Source: Ornithodoros turicata | Lineage: Eukaryota > Arthropoda > Arachnida > Ixodida > Argasidae | Reading direction: 5' to 3' | Assembly: GCF_037126465.1 (NCBI RefSeq) | Contig: NC_088201.1 | Span: forward strand, 24,784,550-24,848,549 | Length of the DNA: 64,000 nucleotides | Shown here: positions 62,201 through 64,000 of the stretch, one piece after another | Position numbering within the stretch: the first letter of the stretch is position 1 | Layout: every line of letters begins with the position of its first letter | The notes under the pieces: model-generated | What the model saw: the letters and a program-made list of their open reading frames with translations, nothing else | Database searches by the model: none | Told to the model about the DNA's origin: nothing | Program-made: the position numbers and the translations under genes

Positions 62201-64000
62201 TATTGCGCATGCTCGTCTGTCAGCTTTCCGTAAGGGAGGCATGTGTTTTATGTAGAGGTGAGCGAATATTCCAAATTTCGAATACGAATCGAATATTTGC
62301 GATATTCGATTTGCATTCGTATTCGAAAATTTGATATTTGAAGTTTTCGAATATTTGTAAAAGATCGAATATTCGAATTTTTTCGAATATCATAGCAGCT
62401 TACTACAAAACTGTTCCGGGCTACGCGCTGGAATTTGTACGTTGCGGTAGCGGCGACGAACATGAATAGTAGAACATGAATAGTAGAACGGCTGCAAACC
62501 CTAGTAGCACAAAACGTTTTGTAAACGTCCAGGAAAGGTCTAGCCACAACCATATTTTCATCTAGGAGACGTCTTCAATCTGATCTACATAACGTTTTCT
62601 ACCCCCGGATAAGTTGACGCTTTCCCGAGTCTTGAAGACGTGTTTGTGGCCGTCTTGAAGACGTTCAAAAAATGTTTAGAACACTAATTTGAATGTGAGA
62701 AAATTCATCCCTGTAGATATCCACCGGTACAGTTTTCCGGAGATCTGCCTCTTTTTTTATTTTTCAACCTCAGCTACCGTTACCACACATTCCATTTTCT
62801 GTTTCTCCAAGCAGAACTGCAAGCAACGCTGCCACGTGGCGTTTCAGCGAAAATCGAAGACGCGGTTCACAAACGTGGACCGCGTTAGCAGATGTGCTCC
62901 TACCGTAAGAACAGCAGGCTTCCTCCACGGCGTTACACGTGGGGGGACCAGAGCGTAGAGGTGGTCTAGTCCCTTGCAAAGGGAAAACAGATACTATACA
63001 TTGCTCGTCTTAGAAACTCCCGTAAACTCGATAGCCGTGCTCGCGTTTGAGTCAAAATGGAGGGTGAGGTGTCTAAGTTTATTTCAGTTACGCACAGAAA
63101 CAACACTGAAGTTGAAATTTCTGGGAGTATTAACTCTCCGTCAACTCAACGCCTGTGTTTCCTACTGCTTTTGGTTTGAGACAGTCAGTATAGGTCCACC
63201 GAAAGTAAACTTATTCAGTGTACACAAATCGTCCTCGTTTAAGATACGTCTTGAACACAGTTGGCGAAGACGTATTATAGATGAAAAGTTGGCACGTCCA
63301 GCAAACGTGAACGGAAGATATTTACTGGATGTCTTCCTTACGGATATGTCTTCAACAGAGATGCCGAAGACGTATTATAAACGTTAAATCGGCGCGTCTT
63401 ATAAACGTACTATAAATTACGGCTTCTAGATGTCGCGTTGACGTCCTGATCGTCTTCTATCCTAATTTGACCAAATAAAGACGTTTCTGCGACGTTTTGT
63501 GCTACTAGGGAAGCGACGCGCGGAGCTTTCGAGGTACGCTCATCTGCGAATTCGTCACCACACGTTCGGTAACCGAAACCGAAACTAGTACGCAGTTGTG
63601 TGCAGCCGCCATTAAAGTCCGCCCCAGCCAAACGCGAAACTGCGGTACGCTTCATGCGTCGTCAGCACAGTCGCGGCTAAGGATTGCCAACGAACACTGA
63701 ACATTCGTGTGAGGCCAACAGTTCGGTGAAATTCCAGTTAAATATCGAAATTTTGTTGGCGTTTGTTTGTTTGTTTCTGCTTGTAGTAGTCGGGCGATAT
63801 GTAATAGAATCATGGTCGCGTGCGATGACGGCGATAATCCAGGAGTAGGACGTGACGATATTTCGACATATAGTTTCTCGAACTCCGTCGCAGTGCCACC
63901 GCATGTTAAAAGTTCCAACTAGGACGACAATAACGCTGCAAAGTCATTTGAAACTTCACTAACTGTTGTTGCAGATGATAGCAAGACGCATATGGCCTCA
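23060..64000 (+). CDS. RTTN: RTTN (rotatin), partial gene, 41 exons placed; N- and C-terminal ends missing
   Basis: Rotatin is a very large armadillo-like helical-repeat protein of the centriole/ciliary base (Drosophila orthologue Ana3), needed for centriole assembly and ciliogenesis. Recognition rests on the exon at 23361-23475 (SRDYPAEIFLQKPRI, close to the human DFPAEIFLQRPKI block as I remember it), on REQ|AALLLCNLTS, on the run ending LVLRNLCFLHASKGK, and on the overall all-helical leucine-rich repeat character. The 41 exons listed separately join in one consistent frame for about 1,850 codons; human rotatin has about 2,226. The first ~150 codons should lie upstream of 23.06 kb but I could not find them. 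The last exon is cut by the window end. Introns are inflated by transposons, the largest being 38660-43650 and 60272-63974. Confidence 0.9.
23361..23475 (+). CDS. RTTN: RTTN exon
   Basis: Acceptor ttctcttcaag, donor CTGTTT|gtaagt. Contains SRDYPAEIFLQKPRILF, the most recognisable rotatin block in the window. Phase 2 in, 0 out. Confidence 0.92.
23645..23780 (+). CDS. RTTN: RTTN exon
   Basis: Begins ALLKLLTVPFEEDHVHAIQC directly after the previous exon's RILF. Donor GAAG|gtgtgt; phase 0 in, 1 out. Confidence 0.92.
23781..24381. other. RTTN intron, nothing recognised
   Basis: AT-rich intron sequence without an evident repeat family or coding signal. Confidence 0.4.
24382..24496 (+). CDS. RTTN: RTTN exon
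   Basis: Serine-rich linker exon with STEYFQPYSVANETDDE. Acceptor acttatttcag, donor CAAAG|gtaatg; phase 1 in, 2 out. Low complexity but an exact phase fit. Confidence 0.8.
25107..25329 (+). CDS. RTTN: RTTN exon
   Basis: Long exon with LTIPDFCGMIMRTLLPLL, then a helical repeat ending YVERTVL. Acceptor ccgagcag, donor GTTCTG|gtaagc; phase 2 in, 0 out. Confidence 0.9.
25368..26382. mobile_element. Long foldback element, GGGTGTCC-type, copy 2
   Basis: Starts acagggtgtcctagaaaacgtg and ends cgttttctgggacaccctgt, with TA on both flanks, and is otherwise parallel to 15849-16720. The right arm is interrupted at about 26124-26272 by a separate insertion. Begins 38 bases after an RTTN exon. Confidence 0.93.
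26124..26272. mobile_element. ~150 bp insertion inside the foldback element
   Basis: Starts with a hairpin (gaagcaagatgaaagtcactga / tcagtgactttcatcttgcttc). It is flanked by attacattac on both sides, consistent with a target duplication in the element's attacattcac context. Confidence 0.75.
26427..26452. repeat. Poly(C) tract of 26
   Basis: Uninterrupted C run, the longest homopolymer in the window, 44 bases beyond the end of the foldback element. Confidence 0.9.
27343..28128. mobile_element. Long foldback element, GGGTGTTTATTTTT-type
   Basis: Left arm gggtgtttatttttattcgttaca...agaccatcctagttgaaagcc is inverted at the right (ggctttcaactaggatggtct...tgtaacgaataaaaataaacaccc). Arms of about 290 bases. 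It ends about 70 bases before an RTTN exon. Confidence 0.92.
28197..28355 (+). CDS. RTTN: RTTN exon
   Basis: Acceptor ctgttcacag, donor AACAAT|gtaagc; contains DRLLYIAVAVLTWKFLDAV. Phase 0 at both ends. The upstream intron holds two large foldback elements. Confidence 0.9.
29379..30247. mobile_element. TCGAA-type element, copy 2
   Basis: gctctcgaattcaaatcgaatatc at one end and tttggatttgcacaccctt at the other; shares the interior gtgggcttcacctgatgcttc and ttgcatgtctctctc with 4749-5652. Confidence 0.78.
30551..30766 (+). CDS. RTTN: RTTN exon
   Basis: Contains LVLPTFLKTALEDVVMDSA and KLKEFLAESVISAQKFF. Acceptor tgcttttcag; donor taken as AATGTT|gtatgt, which keeps phase 0. Confidence 0.9.
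30925..31037 (+). CDS. RTTN: RTTN exon
   Basis: SELVAFYNLFADSLPCLP. Acceptor cttctttgcag, donor AGCAT|gtaagt; phase 0 in, 2 out. Confidence 0.9.
31712..32104. mobile_element. ...AACACAAGGCCCT-type repeat, near-complete
   Basis: Starts agggcctcgagtttttatgg (inverted end) and ends gaaaacacaaggccct. Interior aactaacttggcaaagtgccaattcagc. Confidence 0.8.
32250..32370 (+). CDS. RTTN: RTTN exon
   Basis: TTLLQLLKHSDASVRQEAW, a typical armadillo/HEAT helix pair. Acceptor atactacag, donor GTTAAG|gtaatc; phase 2 in, 0 out. Confidence 0.9.
32442..32584. mobile_element. GGCGGATCCAG hairpin element
   Basis: ggggcggatccagaccc at the left and cccctggatccgcc at the right form inverted ends. The interior gggaaatccaatgtataaactgacgtttt recurs at 43104-43190. 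Confidence 0.8.
32807..32929 (+). CDS. RTTN: RTTN exon
   Basis: KLQRIQFILQHDIVTCIAT. Acceptor cacattttag, donor TATAAG|gttagt; phase 0 at both ends. Confidence 0.9.
33016..33135 (+). CDS. RTTN: RTTN exon
   Basis: SDNCAALLTSLLHSRWLL, ending SPAYPILQ. Acceptor tttcttgacag, donor CTTCAG|gtgtgc; phase 0 at both ends. Confidence 0.9.
33217..33356 (+). CDS. RTTN: RTTN exon
   Basis: LDGVVSLSTLECLMSNLRN. Acceptor caccttctag, donor GACAA|gtaggt; phase 0 in, 2 out. Confidence 0.88.
33429..33687. mobile_element. CCCAGTAAACC-ended element, copy 1
   Basis: acccagtaaacc at the left, ggtttactgggt at the right, about 259 bases; the interior has repeated cgtccc and gacgt motifs. Confidence 0.82.
34020..34400. 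mobile_element. Fragment related to the 62.5-63.5 kb element
   Basis: Shares gttaacaaatgtgctctcacc...gaagcaggcttcctttatggc with the gttagcagatgtgctcc...agcaggcttcctccacggc segment at 62884-62940. Confidence 0.6.
34509..34742. mobile_element. CCCAGT-ended element, copy 2 (inverted)
   Basis: The right end gggacattcatgggatatttctgg tgtactggg is the inverse of the left end of copy 1 (cccagtaaaccagaaatatccc). Confidence 0.75.
34851..35028 (+). CDS. RTTN: RTTN exon
   Basis: KEKALHYLLRLLAQQEDSD, then an Asn-rich linker. Acceptor ttttgttccag, donor GAACAG|gtgaac; phase 2 in, 0 out. The preceding intron holds paired CCCAGTA-ended elements. Confidence 0.9.
35401..35500 (+). CDS. RTTN: RTTN exon
   Basis: GNMKSLLAVAGNIAMDPDV. 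Acceptor tttttttcag, donor GTAGAAG|gtaata; phase 0 in, 1 out. Confidence 0.9.
36031..36667. mobile_element. TCGAA-type element, copy 3 (internally deleted)
   Basis: gggggtgttcgcgtattcgag to attcgaatttgcacacccc. The interior includes a small hairpin (gtagtctacctttcatcag / gaagaaatgtagactac) at 36380-36434 not present in copy 1. Confidence 0.78.
36953..38021. mobile_element. Long foldback element, GGGTGTTTCACCTAA-type
   Basis: ggggtgtttcacctaa left and ttaggtgaaacaccc right; arms of about 450 bases pair through tgagttctgtgc..., ccgattgaac... and cagaaagtgtgcaaggg/cccttgcgcactttct. Centre near 37425. Confidence 0.9.
38131..38216 (+). CDS. RTTN: RTTN exon
   Basis: Small exon with GDDIVRKILVDFSEK. 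Acceptor ctttatttcag, donor ACTGAC|gtaagt; phase 1 in, 0 out. Confidence 0.85.
38339..38465 (+). CDS. RTTN: RTTN exon
   Basis: MDALRILRTRLLLSYEF and ESYCFTILR. Weak acceptor (tcatgaag); donor GCGGT|gtaaga. Phase 0 in, 1 out, matching the next exon. Confidence 0.82.
38572..38659 (+). CDS. RTTN: RTTN exon
   Basis: FVLQSVSRGVALFPVIFAA. Acceptor tttcattgcag, donor GTTAA|gtatgt; phase 1 in, 2 out. Chosen because any other donor for the previous exon breaks the frame or skips this open stretch. Confidence 0.8.
38778..39118. repeat. Degenerate CCCGAATT / TTCGGGT repeat
   Basis: aaattcgggg...attcgggtgaattcgggtg and aaaaatcgggttta. Diverged members of the family also at 36780-36895, 40085-40195 and 40675-41172. 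Confidence 0.55.
39119..39735. other. CpG-rich, stop-poor island in an RTTN intron
   Basis: Abrupt change to GC-rich, CpG-dense sequence with overlapping long frames on both strands. The minus frame 39446-39126 carries a basic Ala/Ser/Lys-rich stretch with QIVLKRKG and ends at a plausible donor (CTCAC|gtgaag); a second minus frame starts with ATG at 39674. It could be the 5' end of a nested minus-strand gene, a retrocopy or a CpG-rich repeat. Product not recognised. Confidence 0.35.
39740..40085. mobile_element. G/C-rich short element
   Basis: ataggcgccgactgcgggggggcttggggg at the left and gtgccccggcccccaccggcag near the right. The inverted G/C-rich ends suggest a small non-autonomous element. 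Confidence 0.5.
40375..40600. repeat. Degenerate (ACCCGC)n repeat
   Basis: Repeated acccgca, acccgta and cgcaaccc words including gttgaaatccgcaccc twice and gtaacccacgtcccg twice. Confidence 0.75.
41411..42276. mobile_element. TAAGGCCC-ended element with a TCGAA-type insertion
   Basis: Starts taaggccctctgttttctgc and ends cggaaaacgaagggcctta (inverted ends). The interior tgctgaaagatctttcagca is shared with 53062-54215. A reverse TCGAA-type element sits at 41755-42185. Confidence 0.8.
41755..42185 (-). mobile_element. TCGAA-type element, reverse, truncated
   Basis: Reverse complement of the family interior (ggtgaagcccactttcggg, gaatcgggtacttcgag), nested in the TAAGGCCC element. Confidence 0.78.
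42277..43650. other. RTTN intron, mostly unassigned
   Basis: Contains a piece of the GGATCC hairpin element (43104-43190) and a short acgttcatatgtaaatgaac/ gaatgaacatatgggc inverted repeat near 43050. No coding signal is recognised. The open frame at 43222-43470 is GC-rich but has no domain. Confidence 0.4.
43651..43701 (+). CDS. RTTN: RTTN micro-exon
   Basis: 51-base exon with EDKYEICLLGVFLE. Acceptor ttgctttgtag, donor GAAAG|gtatgc; phase 2 in and out, fitting both neighbours across a 5 kb upstream intron. Confidence 0.78.
43836..44021 (+). CDS. RTTN: RTTN exon
   Basis: LHFPFVVSSWDPHSE and LSKQFLLLWHLEQYGGERG. Acceptor atcccttcag, donor CTACG|gtatgc; phase 2 in and out. Confidence 0.92.
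44591..44812 (+). CDS. RTTN: RTTN exon
   Basis: CPQLCAANLLARLCNATAH and DDVWEMNSWKAAL. Acceptor ttgcttttag, donor AACAG|gtgtgt; phase 2 in and out. Confidence 0.92.
44829..45165. mobile_element. ...AACACAAGGCCCT-type repeat, copy
   Basis: gtgtcttgggttttggggt to aaaacacaaggcccta; core ttgcaaggtgccagttccgcc. Confidence 0.75.
45354..45566 (+). CDS. RTTN: RTTN exon
   Basis: LLSNVFSLLEVVLLTGDVP. Acceptor cttgttttgag, donor TTCAG|gtaaat; phase 2 in and out. Confidence 0.9.
46120..46179 (+). CDS. RTTN: RTTN short exon
   Basis: 60-base exon LLAETLLKFLESLLARSES. Acceptor ctgatttcag, donor TCAAG|gtatgt; phase 2 in and out. Confidence 0.87.
46245..46373 (+). CDS. RTTN: RTTN exon
   Basis: LPEDLESLVLGLGAAL and CNLLLLHNILSCLHHALAG. 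Acceptor gttcttacag, donor GCTGG|gtaagt; phase 2 in and out; the upstream intron is only 65 bases. Confidence 0.9.
46437..46503 (+). CDS. RTTN: RTTN short exon
   Basis: ISWDRLLKILSPLIE. Acceptor tttgtttatag, donor TTGAG|gtatgg; phase 2 in, 0 out; the upstream intron is about 63 bases. Confidence 0.88.
46664..47303. mobile_element. TTAAAGTGCCAC-ended element, 640 bp
   Basis: ttaaagtgccac at the left and gtggcaccttaa at the right. The interior has gggtcacgtggtgg and a possible frame at 46753-47142 without a recognised domain. Confidence 0.75.
47304..48442. other. RTTN intron with assorted repeat fragments
   Basis: G run at 47638-47650, an imperfect aaatctggtgggggggc segment near 47865, and a gcgtagccag-type repeat at 48118-48275 related to 6427-6567. 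No exon signal. Confidence 0.4.
48443..48571 (+). CDS. RTTN: RTTN exon
   Basis: LKVAQLAALCLHQFADCMS. Acceptor cttttaacag, donor CATCAG|gtgtgt; phase 0 at both ends. Confidence 0.9.
48642..48740 (+). CDS. RTTN: RTTN exon with GC splice donor
   Basis: WEQYWVQ to IGLTWLLPLWTDPDPQ. Acceptor tgtgcttacag. No GT donor precedes the in-frame TGA, but CCTCAG|gcaagg matches a GC-AG donor and joins to IRAAGLGIAV in frame. Confidence 0.85.
48822..48980 (+). CDS. RTTN: RTTN exon with GC splice donor
   Basis: IRAAGLGIAVSL and LQQLVGGLWGVALSFLSDHE. Acceptor tttctctcaag; the donor GAACAG|gcaagt is a near-consensus GC donor. The joined product reads REQ|AALLL, as expected for the family. Confidence 0.87.
49545..49634 (+). 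CDS. RTTN: RTTN exon
   Basis: AALLLCNLTSKLAPDVEPW. Acceptor aaatatttcag, donor AATGAG|gtaagg; phase 0 at both ends. Confidence 0.9.
50101..50274. mobile_element. Near-perfect 174 bp hairpin
   Basis: attaaaacggttaggagcaactaaggtttattcgaac... pairs with ...gtttgaataaaccttagttgctcctaaccgttttaat. The inner arms gcacttcttcaggttac / gaaggtaacctaaagaactgc also pair. A few mismatches only; loop around acaaaagac. Confidence 0.88.
50472..51440. mobile_element. GAGCTG..GAATAG element, copy 1
   Basis: Starts gagctgggtgaatagcaaaatttcc and ends gaaatttcgaatattcgcacatct. Contains cagcataacatatcgtgagag intact, the uninterrupted form of the site split in copy 2 (52867-54771). Carries its own insertion at 50780-50932. 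Confidence 0.8.
50780..50932. mobile_element. 153 bp hairpin insertion in copy 1
   Basis: Includes ataaaatcgctaaaacagt...actgttttagcgattttat. It is flanked by tcaacat on both sides (50773-50779 and 50926-50932); copy 2 has the single uninterrupted tcaacat, so the 7-base target duplication is visible. Confidence 0.8.
51449..51960. mobile_element. GGGTGTCCAAGCTAAG-type element (one arm)
   Basis: acagggtgtccaagctaagtgtg start, then a segment with tgttcctttcggtcacctgatatcg that resembles 61930-61990. The right end was not resolved. Confidence 0.6.
52036..52186 (+). CDS. RTTN: RTTN exon
   Basis: YGQSALLALLQRSNFYEEM. Acceptor catgttttcag, donor GACTCAG|gtgagt; phase 0 in, 1 out. Confidence 0.9.
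52197..52543. mobile_element. ...AACACAATGGCCT-type repeat, copy
   Basis: Starts cagggccttgtgttttgggg and ends ccggaaaacacaatggcct (inverted ends). Includes a C run at 52489-52499. Confidence 0.8.
52632..52815 (+). CDS. RTTN: RTTN exon
   Basis: SLLGSVCRLLQNLVILYPE and NHQLHLLFLR. Acceptor tcctttcctag, donor CTCAG|gtgcag; phase 1 in, 2 out. Confidence 0.9.
53062..54215. mobile_element. TAAGGCCC-ended element nested in the previous element
   Basis: taaggcccctggttttctgc to ttcgcggaatcccgaggacttaa, flanked by ataac on both sides, which copy 1 has once. Itself interrupted by the MITE at 53426-53930. Confidence 0.82.
53426..53930. mobile_element. ATTTACTCG-ended MITE, copy 2 (innermost insertion)
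   Basis: accgtatttactcgcatactttgcgc at the left and gcgcaaaatatgccagtaaatacg at the right; interior as in 16784-17373 (tatgccggtcgtataggct, gaagacgccgctagtcgca). Confidence 0.87.
54880..55052 (+). CDS. RTTN: RTTN exon
   Basis: KHTIWALHEIIKLITQCAL. Acceptor acgattccag, donor TTCAG|gtaagg; phase 2 in, 1 out. The preceding intron holds the triple-nested insertion. Confidence 0.88.
55422..55544 (+). CDS. RTTN: RTTN exon
   Basis: TEVWKLISVLLELEGVKAYE, ending TLHWNHVR. Acceptor ttgttgtcag, donor AGAG|gtaaga; phase 1 in and out. Confidence 0.88.
55737..55912. mobile_element. TA-flanked Tc1/mariner- or pogo-type MITE
   Basis: cagtcaaactcctttatagcgaa and ttcgttgtaaaggagtttgactg form terminal inverted repeats of about 23 bases directly flanked by TA on both sides, the target duplication of the Tc1/mariner/pogo superfamily. 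The interior repeats tttttaacgaaaatacc twice. Confidence 0.9.
56133..56322. mobile_element. ~190 bp MITE
   Basis: aaaaggggcacaccagcgctacaacaata and tattgttgtagtgccaatatgccactttt as imperfect inverted ends. The inner pair aaccagacgttttggaacc / ctggctctgaaacgtcaag is weaker. Confidence 0.75.
56540..56746 (+). CDS. RTTN: RTTN exon
   Basis: YTILEWLANFLDAIDSSEQ and FTVLCQLCTHDYKPES. Donor ACACTG|gtaaca; phase 1 in and out. The acceptor (tcatcaaag) is weak, chosen by phase. Confidence 0.85.
57450..57638 (+). CDS. RTTN: RTTN exon
   Basis: GGHIATLLTKMLSRSSSF and LELLIATLSSVLSISQAA. Acceptor gcattgcag; weak donor ACATG|gtactc; phase 1 in and out. Confidence 0.87.
57722..57819 (+). CDS. RTTN: RTTN exon
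   Basis: LLKLLISDVTCLCDAIKQC. Acceptor ctttgttccag, donor AGTAAG|gtgagt; phase 1 in, 0 out. Confidence 0.88.
58263..58340 (+). CDS. RTTN: RTTN exon
   Basis: PLEQRFELLQNAVFQSSV. Acceptor tatttttgcag, donor TCCAAG|gtaatg; phase 0 at both ends. Confidence 0.88.
58444..58570 (+). CDS. RTTN: RTTN exon
   Basis: LLVILQSWWFIT and SLLISSLKLLLNLTADCVT. Acceptor tcccttgcag, donor AACAG|gttagg; phase 0 in, 1 out. Confidence 0.9.
58673..58857 (+). CDS. RTTN: RTTN exon
   Basis: ISHLVFGVLCNLSVADDF. Acceptor taken as ctcgtggtag, the only one keeping phase 1; donor TCAAAG|gttagg leaves phase 0. Confidence 0.87.
58961..59108 (+). CDS. RTTN: RTTN exon
   Basis: MNFLEQCITLLSDPDI and WLKMMITLTSSAEGQKLVA. Acceptor tgtacatttag, donor ACCAAAG|gtgagc; phase 0 in, 1 out. 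Confidence 0.88.
59130..59534. repeat. Duplicated GAGCATGAGTGAGC inverted module
   Basis: actcatgagcatgctca...tgagttgagcatgagtgagcaaac occurs at 59138-59214 and again at 59460-59531. Each copy is itself an inverted repeat (ctcactcatgctc / gagcatgagtgag). It starts 22 bases after an RTTN exon. Confidence 0.8.
59740..60080 (+). other. Coding-like relic of unknown origin in an RTTN intron
   Basis: Plus-strand fragments in shifting frames read as protein-like text (CFPKYFSGTLKQHFFSDAK, FVEVNEDPAKKLLKEQQ, SLIKEEVFEHSLVTHYMKL) with stops between them. This suggests a degraded transposase or retrocopy; I do not recognise the family and there is no phase-compatible exon. Confidence 0.25.
60140..60271 (+). 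CDS. RTTN: RTTN exon, near C-terminus
   Basis: ALTLLCEWATPHETISHDV and LVLRNLCFLHASKGK. Acceptor tgctctacag, donor GCTACAG|gtaatg; phase 1 in and out. Confidence 0.92.
62252..62395. mobile_element. Minimal TCGAA-type element
   Basis: aggtgagcgaatattccaaatttcgaatac to ttcgaatatcatagc: almost only alternating TTCGAAT words without the family's interior. Confidence 0.6.
62499..63510. mobile_element. ~1.0 kb element with CCCTAGTAGCACAAAACG ends
   Basis: ccctagtagcacaaaacgtttt at the left and gacgttttgtgctactaggg at the right form terminal inverted repeats of about 20 bases. Sub-terminal gacgt/acgtc words (gaagacg) recur many times. A fragment of a relative lies at 34020-34400. Confidence 0.82.
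63975..64000 (+). CDS. RTTN: RTTN exon, cut by the window end
   Basis: The acceptor tgttgttgcag opens AT GAT AGC..., which in phase 1 continues LLAT as DDSKTHMAS. This resembles the ADD-containing block before the rotatin C-terminus. Probably fewer than 100 further codons lie outside the window. Confidence 0.7.

Larger units (their letters stand above)
60272..63974. other. Last RTTN intron in the window, repeat-rich
   Basis: 3.7 kb with no exon signal. Contains a short A run (60598-60608), poly(A) at 61475-61490, a fragment of the GGGTGTCC-AAGC family (61790-62120), a TCGAA-type fragment (62252-62395) and a 1 kb inverted-end element (62499-63510). Confidence 0.5.

Overview
This window is animal nuclear DNA. 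The genes are split into many short exons by GT-AG (and a few GC-AG) introns, and the introns and flanks are filled with foldback, MITE-like and other dispersed repeats. Both recognisable genes are animal genes: WRNIP1 (replication-stress AAA+ ATPase with a UBZ finger) and RTTN (rotatin, a centriole-assembly protein). The repeat style (long foldback elements ending in GGGTGT-like motifs, TCGAA-rich elements, elements ending in ...acacaaggccct, G/C homopolymers) makes an arachnid, probably a hard tick, my best guess. The taxon is an inference from style, not a demonstrated match.

Layout. 1-3.8 kb: a tandem-repeat block with a ~128 bp period, in at least four diverged subfamilies and two orientations. 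3.8-9 kb: gene-free DNA with a TCGAA-type element (4.75-5.65 kb) and a decayed piggyBac transposase (5.9-7.07 kb, minus). 9.2-21.4 kb: WRNIP1 on the minus strand, eight exons, apparently complete from start codon to stop and poly(A) signal; its introns hold foldback elements, a Ty3/gypsy-like integrase relic and small hairpin elements. 21.4-23.06 kb: a probable shared upstream region with a tRNA-like palindrome. 23.06-64 kb: RTTN on the plus strand. I could place 41 exons whose reading phases agree across every junction (about 1,850 codons). The N-terminal exons (roughly 150 codons) were not found and the C-terminus runs off the window.

The two genes diverge from the 21.4-23 kb region. Nothing in the sequence suggests that they work together: one acts in DNA replication stress and the other in centriole/cilium biogenesis. 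There is no bacterial-style operon, CRISPR array or evident new multi-gene system. The most unusual material is structural: the multi-family ~128 bp periodic satellite sharing a TTTAAAG box, a three-level nested transposon insertion with an empty-site comparator in the same intron series, two consecutive GC-AG introns in RTTN, a palindrome carrying two tRNA-type B boxes, and a CpG-rich stop-poor island inside an RTTN intron.
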